This document shows, piece after piece, positions 60,060-64,000 of a stretch of 64,000 nt of DNA. Position 1 is the first letter of the stretch. Each line of letters starts with the position of its first letter. A program made the translations under genes and the position numbers. The notes under the pieces are model-generated. The model saw only the letters and a program-made list of their open reading frames with translations, did no database searches and was not told where the DNA came from. The stretch comes from Zygnema cylindricum (Eukaryota; Streptophyta; Zygnematophyceae; Zygnematales; Zygnemataceae): NCBI GenBank assembly GCA_037447655.1, contig JBBHKE010001457.1, positions 1-64,000 on the forward strand. Reading direction: 5' to 3'.

Positions 60060-61300
60060 TAAAGTGTAAGTGAAACAGCGGGAACCTGTTCCCACGTGTT
60101 TAAAGTCTCGACAATGTGAACAAAACTATTAGCGGCTACACCATGGGAAGTAAATCGGGTTAAAATCTCGCTGCGCATGTAAAAGAAAGAAAAAGCAGAA
60201 GTACACTGACGTAATTCTTTATCTTTACTGCCGTACTTATATCGTATACAGACAGCTCACAATATCGCGGAAAGAAACATATATTATTATATTGATCACC
60301 ACCGATATTTGATTGTCATCAATTCATCATATACATTGTATTGGAATGCATCGAATTTTCGGTACGAAACGCAACACTAAAATGACCAACCATGAAGCAA
60401 AATAACTTACGGTACGGATTTTGTGTGACACGAGCAGCTTTTATCGGTATAATGTCAGAAATTTGGCGTCCACACTTTCATTCCTTCACCACCACGTGGC
60501 AGTCTCGTGGTCCATTAGCGCGGCGTCTATTCACACTTGCTACAACTTCAAGCTGATCGAAAACTGCAGGGTATGTGTATTCCGCACTACCGGACAATTT
60601 CCACACGTGTAGAACCCAGGAGCCGTTGCAAGATTCTCTGCCGTGAGATACGGATCTAAGTGAATGGACGGCGTTGTTCGTTTCAGATGGTAGACAAGAT
60701 TGATCGAACGGCTCTCCGTGAAATTTTTGGAGGTAGCCCTTCTGACTCGCGGGCCGCACATTTTGGATGTCCTATTCCCATCTGCAAAATCATATTCGTC
60801 GCCCAAAAAGTACACTCCCGTGTTTGAGAACGAGTACTCTGGAAGTACTACTATAGGCAAAATTTATGAAAATAGTATTCGTTCTTTATCGCTGATTCTG
60901 ACGATGCTTTCCAGGGTCTGTGGACACGCCACGTTATCCACATTGTCGAACAGGTCAGACACAAAATGACCTTTTTGGGAGGTAAAGTTAAAAACGAAAA
61001 GGTGAAAACTGGAACATGATAAAATACTAAAAATAGTCATACGGTAAATAAATAATTACAGAAAAAAATCTTTACCTTCTGTCTTTGAAAACTTCTGAAA
61101 AGTTTCTGTCTTGTTCCTACTGGCGACGTGGAAGCTTTCTTTGGCTTTCTAGCTGCAAAAGTACAATTTATTAGACCAAATATCCTCTGAAGAAAAAGTT
61201 TCAATTGTGACCACTTCCAATCAAAAAATTGTTGCAATACTAAAAGCAACAAAAAAAGCAAATAGCAAAATTGAAAATTTACGGAGGGAATAATTTTCTT
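60060..61300. other. Intergenic DNA without a recognisable gene
   Basis: Short ORFs only. 60070-60180 resembles 23100-23190 (GGGAACCTGTTCCCACG-type words), suggesting an interspersed repeat. Confidence 0.4.
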
Positions 61301-61309
61301 TTCTATGTT

Positions 61310-62310
61310 TTTCTTTGATTTCTGCCCGAAGTATCTGCTGCGGTTGCAATCAAATAGACAATGTACGGACGATTCCCCGAATCGCCAACACCAAACGGGA
61401 AAATTATTCGGTCCCGTTATTTACGGTCTCCCTAATAATAGTTTTTTTTAATCGCACGAAAGTTTCCGGTCCAGCTCCACGGTCAACTTTGAGTCAGAAG
61501 AGTATTTTTACCCCTGCCCGAGTGGTTGAATCTATTTTTTCCTCCACAACCTTTGACCAATCTTAACGCTGGAAGCTCTCTGCCCGACAGTCCAAAAAAC
61601 CTCTTCTGTCTGATCAGTGATCACTGACTTTTTTCTCCGTTACCATCAGTCACGCTGTTTTTTTATCTACCCTAGAAATTTCCCGCCAATAGAAACGTTG
61701 CAGATAAACCGACATAGTTTTTCAAATTCTGCCCGGAACGTCTTAGGGTCACGTCAGTGCCCATTCCCTGCGTTCTTGCAAAAAATGCCAGGATCCATTC
61801 TGCCCGTAAAAAATATATTTATCTGCCCGAAAACGTTAAAACTGCATCAAAAAAATCTTTACCACCTGCCGGGAACGAACGCCTTCGGTCTCGTCGTTGC
61901 CCTATCCCTGCAGTCCTTTAAATTAGAGCCCGAATATATTCTGCCCGCAAAAAATTTTTCCAGCTGCCCGGAAACCCTGCAGCTGCAGCAATCACGCTGC
62001 CTGCAAGAGAAACTTTTATCTGCCCTAAAATACTTCCACCAATCCAAACCCTGAAGATATACCAATGCAATTCCTAATACCTGCCCGAAACGCCTAAGGT
62101 CCCGTCGTCGCCAATCCCTGTAGCCCTACTTGTAATCATTGCCAGGATTCATCCTGCCCGAAAAAGTACTTCTTTCTGCCCGAAAAAACTCTGCAGCTTG
62201 CAATGAATCCTCCAAGCTCGCCAATCCCTGCAGTCCTAATCAGTGCCAGGATTCATCCTGCCCGAAAAAAAACTTCGCTCTGCCCGAAAAAACTCTGCAG
62301 CTGCATGAAT
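61310..62310 (+). repeat. Interspersed TGCCCGAAA motif cluster upstream of the uncharacterised gene
   Basis: The word CTGCCCG, usually followed by AAAA or GAA, occurs about fifteen times in 1 kb together with CCTGCAG and GCCAGGATTCATC. At 62140-62310 it becomes a clear tandem duplication of about 85 bp. It lies directly upstream of the gene start, so it may be promoter or 5' UTR DNA. Confidence 0.7.
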
Positions 62311-62456
62311 CCTCCAATCCTCCTTGCTACTTCACCTTTCTCACCTCTTCCTGCACCGTCTTTTCCTCCCTTCCCCTCCTTTTTTTCCTCTTCCTTCCCT
62401 CTCTCTTCCAAAGAACCAAGCAGGACGCCATAGTCATGCCTGGCCTCCCTAGCAAG

Positions 62457-63970
62457 ATGAAAGCTTCCGTGAAATTTCGAGGAGAAGGTCAAAAGCCTCT
62501 CCTTCGAGTCAAAGCTCCTATCAAGTTTCTAGGATTACCTCTTTTTACAGGATGTGCTGTAGGAGATAAAGACGAACTTGCCGTACTTGTCGGTACTTCT
62601 CTCGATGTCGGTCCGTCCGTACGACTCTCCTACCGTCCAAATGAAGAAAATAATCCTTCTTCTGTAGTGGTCAAAGCTGGTCTTGGACCTTGGTTTTACC
62701 TAACAGCGATTTTTTGTCCGTATCTGCTGAAATTGACCTTAAAAATGAAAAATCTACAAGGATTATGGTGAAAACAAGCCCTAGGTTTGGAGATTTTAGA
62801 ATGAGGAGAAATGGTGTGGCTACAGGGAATAGTGAGGGGGTAGAGAGAGAGAATCCGAAGATTGTGGCTTCTAAAGTGGAGATTATCAATAAAATATCTG
62901 CCAAACAAACGAATGGATCGACTGGTTTAAACGGTTTAAACGGATTAAACGGTTTAAATGGCGTAAATGGGGTAAATGGAGCAAACGGATACCCGGAATC
63001 AAATGGAAAACTCGAAAATGGACATAGTGGACTTTCAAACGGCAACGGTCATATCCATGAGCCCGGATTTCCCGCCGCAGTTAACGGAGATAGTACAGAC
63101 AACGGAACTGCTTTGGCGCATGGAAATCCAGGTTCCGAAAAAAGGGCAGTGAGTAGTAAAAAAGGCCCTCTCTCTAATCTTTTCAAAGGAACCCCTAAAA
63201 ATACCTTATGGGGTCCAAAACCTAAAGAGGGAATATGGGCTCTCCAAGTCCACAGTGACCTTCCTTTAGGGTTTTGGGGAACCGCCTCATGTCGGTGGGG
63301 TTTATCTCTTCCGAAAGATATATTCTCCGGAGGTTTTAATCTAAAGGGTTTAAACGTTTTTTCTGGAAACGGCCTACCGTCCCTTTCCCTGGACAAAGTC
63401 ACCTTGCAGACGGGTAGAGGGAGTCAGGGGAGGAGAGGGAAGGAGAGAGTTGGAGGGAGACATGGAGGAGGAGGAGGAGGAGGAGGGGATCCGAGGAAAG
63501 ATTTGGCAAGACTTTCTGATGACGTCATCGCCCTTCATGCGGAAAATTACAATCTGAGGAAGGCCATGGAGGACCTCAAAATGGAGTTTTCTAAAGCCGG
63601 CAAGAGGGGTCACGGCCGTACGGAAGCGTACGGTCGTACAGAAATGTACGGACATGAGGAGAACCTGTTGCGGTCGCAAGTTTTTGATGAGATTATTCAT
63701 GACAAAAATGGCAAGGAGGTAAGGGGAGGAGGGAAGGAACGGAAGGATCTTGGAAAGGGAGAGACAAAAAAGGGGGATAAAAAGGGGGAGATTAAAAAGG
63801 GGGGAGGAGTTGCTTTGGAGAATAAGAAAGTGAGTGTGGAGACTAAGGGGCAAAGTCAGCTAGAGTTGGGAGAAGGGGGAGTAGGAGGGGGGGTAGGAGG
63901 AGGAGTTGCGGGAAAAGATGTGAGCAAGGAGCTTCAGAAGGCTATATTGTCCGTACAAGGAAGCACTTAA
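62457..63970 (+). CDS. Uncharacterised conserved green-plant protein (MKASLKFR-type N-terminus), with a frame slip near 62690
   Basis: I recognise this as a plant family of unknown function, not as a named gene. The N-terminus MKASVKFRGEGQKPLLR, a central FWGTASCRWGLSLP block, the coiled segment LHAENYNLRKAMEDLKMEF and the end KDVSKELQKAI all fit it. The first part is read in one frame (62457 to about 62689) and the rest in another (from about 62690). The switch lies at a short T run, where one extra T would restore a continuous reading, so a sequencing or assembly error or a recent frameshift is likely. A variable middle includes an Asn-Gly repeat (about 62910-62990) and a Gly/Glu/Lys-rich stretch (63420-63490 and 63715-63900). 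An in-frame ATG at 62436 is an alternative start. No signal peptide is obvious. The stop is at 63968-63970, 30 nt before the window end. Confidence 0.75.
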
Positions 63971-64000
63971 ATGGAAAAGGACCAGATGTGGGAATATCTC

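Noticed and set aside
60421-60969. Overlapping short ORFs on both strands (63-106 aa)
   Set aside because: No homology recognised and similar density in random DNA of this composition.

Overview
The window looks like nuclear DNA of a green plant in the broad sense (streptophyte). Four protein genes with plant relatives are recognisable: the large cleavage/polyadenylation factor CPSF160, an aldose-6-phosphate-reductase-type aldo-keto reductase, a LHY/CCA1-type single-MYB clock factor, and a plant protein family I know only as uncharacterised. The introns have plant-like GT..AG junctions, and the repeats are typical plant ones (Copia LTR elements, a TRIM, hAT-like and Harbinger-like miniature elements). 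The very long disordered insertions in two conserved proteins, the large introns and the many (GA)n/(CT)n tracts make a seed-plant model species seem unlikely to me. A non-seed plant or streptophyte alga is a guess, not something the sequence proves.

Layout. 203-13567 (minus): CPSF160, 12 coding exons, running off the left edge. Its introns are full of pyrimidine microsatellites, a hAT-like MITE, minisatellites and, unusually, decaying tandem copies of its own exon/intron boundaries. 13568-14699: a short divergent promoter region. 14700-18345 (plus): the aldo-keto reductase in six exons with perfect phase, 314 aa. 18346-25292: convergent intergenic DNA with three hAT-like elements (one inserted inside another, with 8-bp target duplications) and a Harbinger-like element. 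25293-31374 (minus): the LHY/CCA1-like gene, seven coding exons, 1358 aa. 31.4-41.2 kb: repeat-rich intergenic DNA ending in a 1-kb (CCCTCC)n tract. 41.2-55.0 kb: a nested retrotransposon cluster with two Copia families (A and B), solo LTRs and a TRIM. 55.0-62.4 kb: more miniature elements and tandem duplications. 62457-63970 (plus): the uncharacterised plant gene, with a probable one-base frame slip.

Most interesting object: a TRIM at 42683-43483, present as LTR-internal-LTR-internal-LTR and inserted as one unit (identical CTTGT duplications on both sides; a related empty site at 46364-46368). Every LTR carries a complete 72-nt tRNA cloverleaf with textbook Pol III A and B boxes and a T-run behind it, but with G instead of U before the anticodon. 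It resembles the 5S-RNA-bearing Cassandra TRIMs, with a tRNA gene in place of 5S. The second unusual theme is repeated local duplication of exon boundaries inside CPSF160 at three separate exons.
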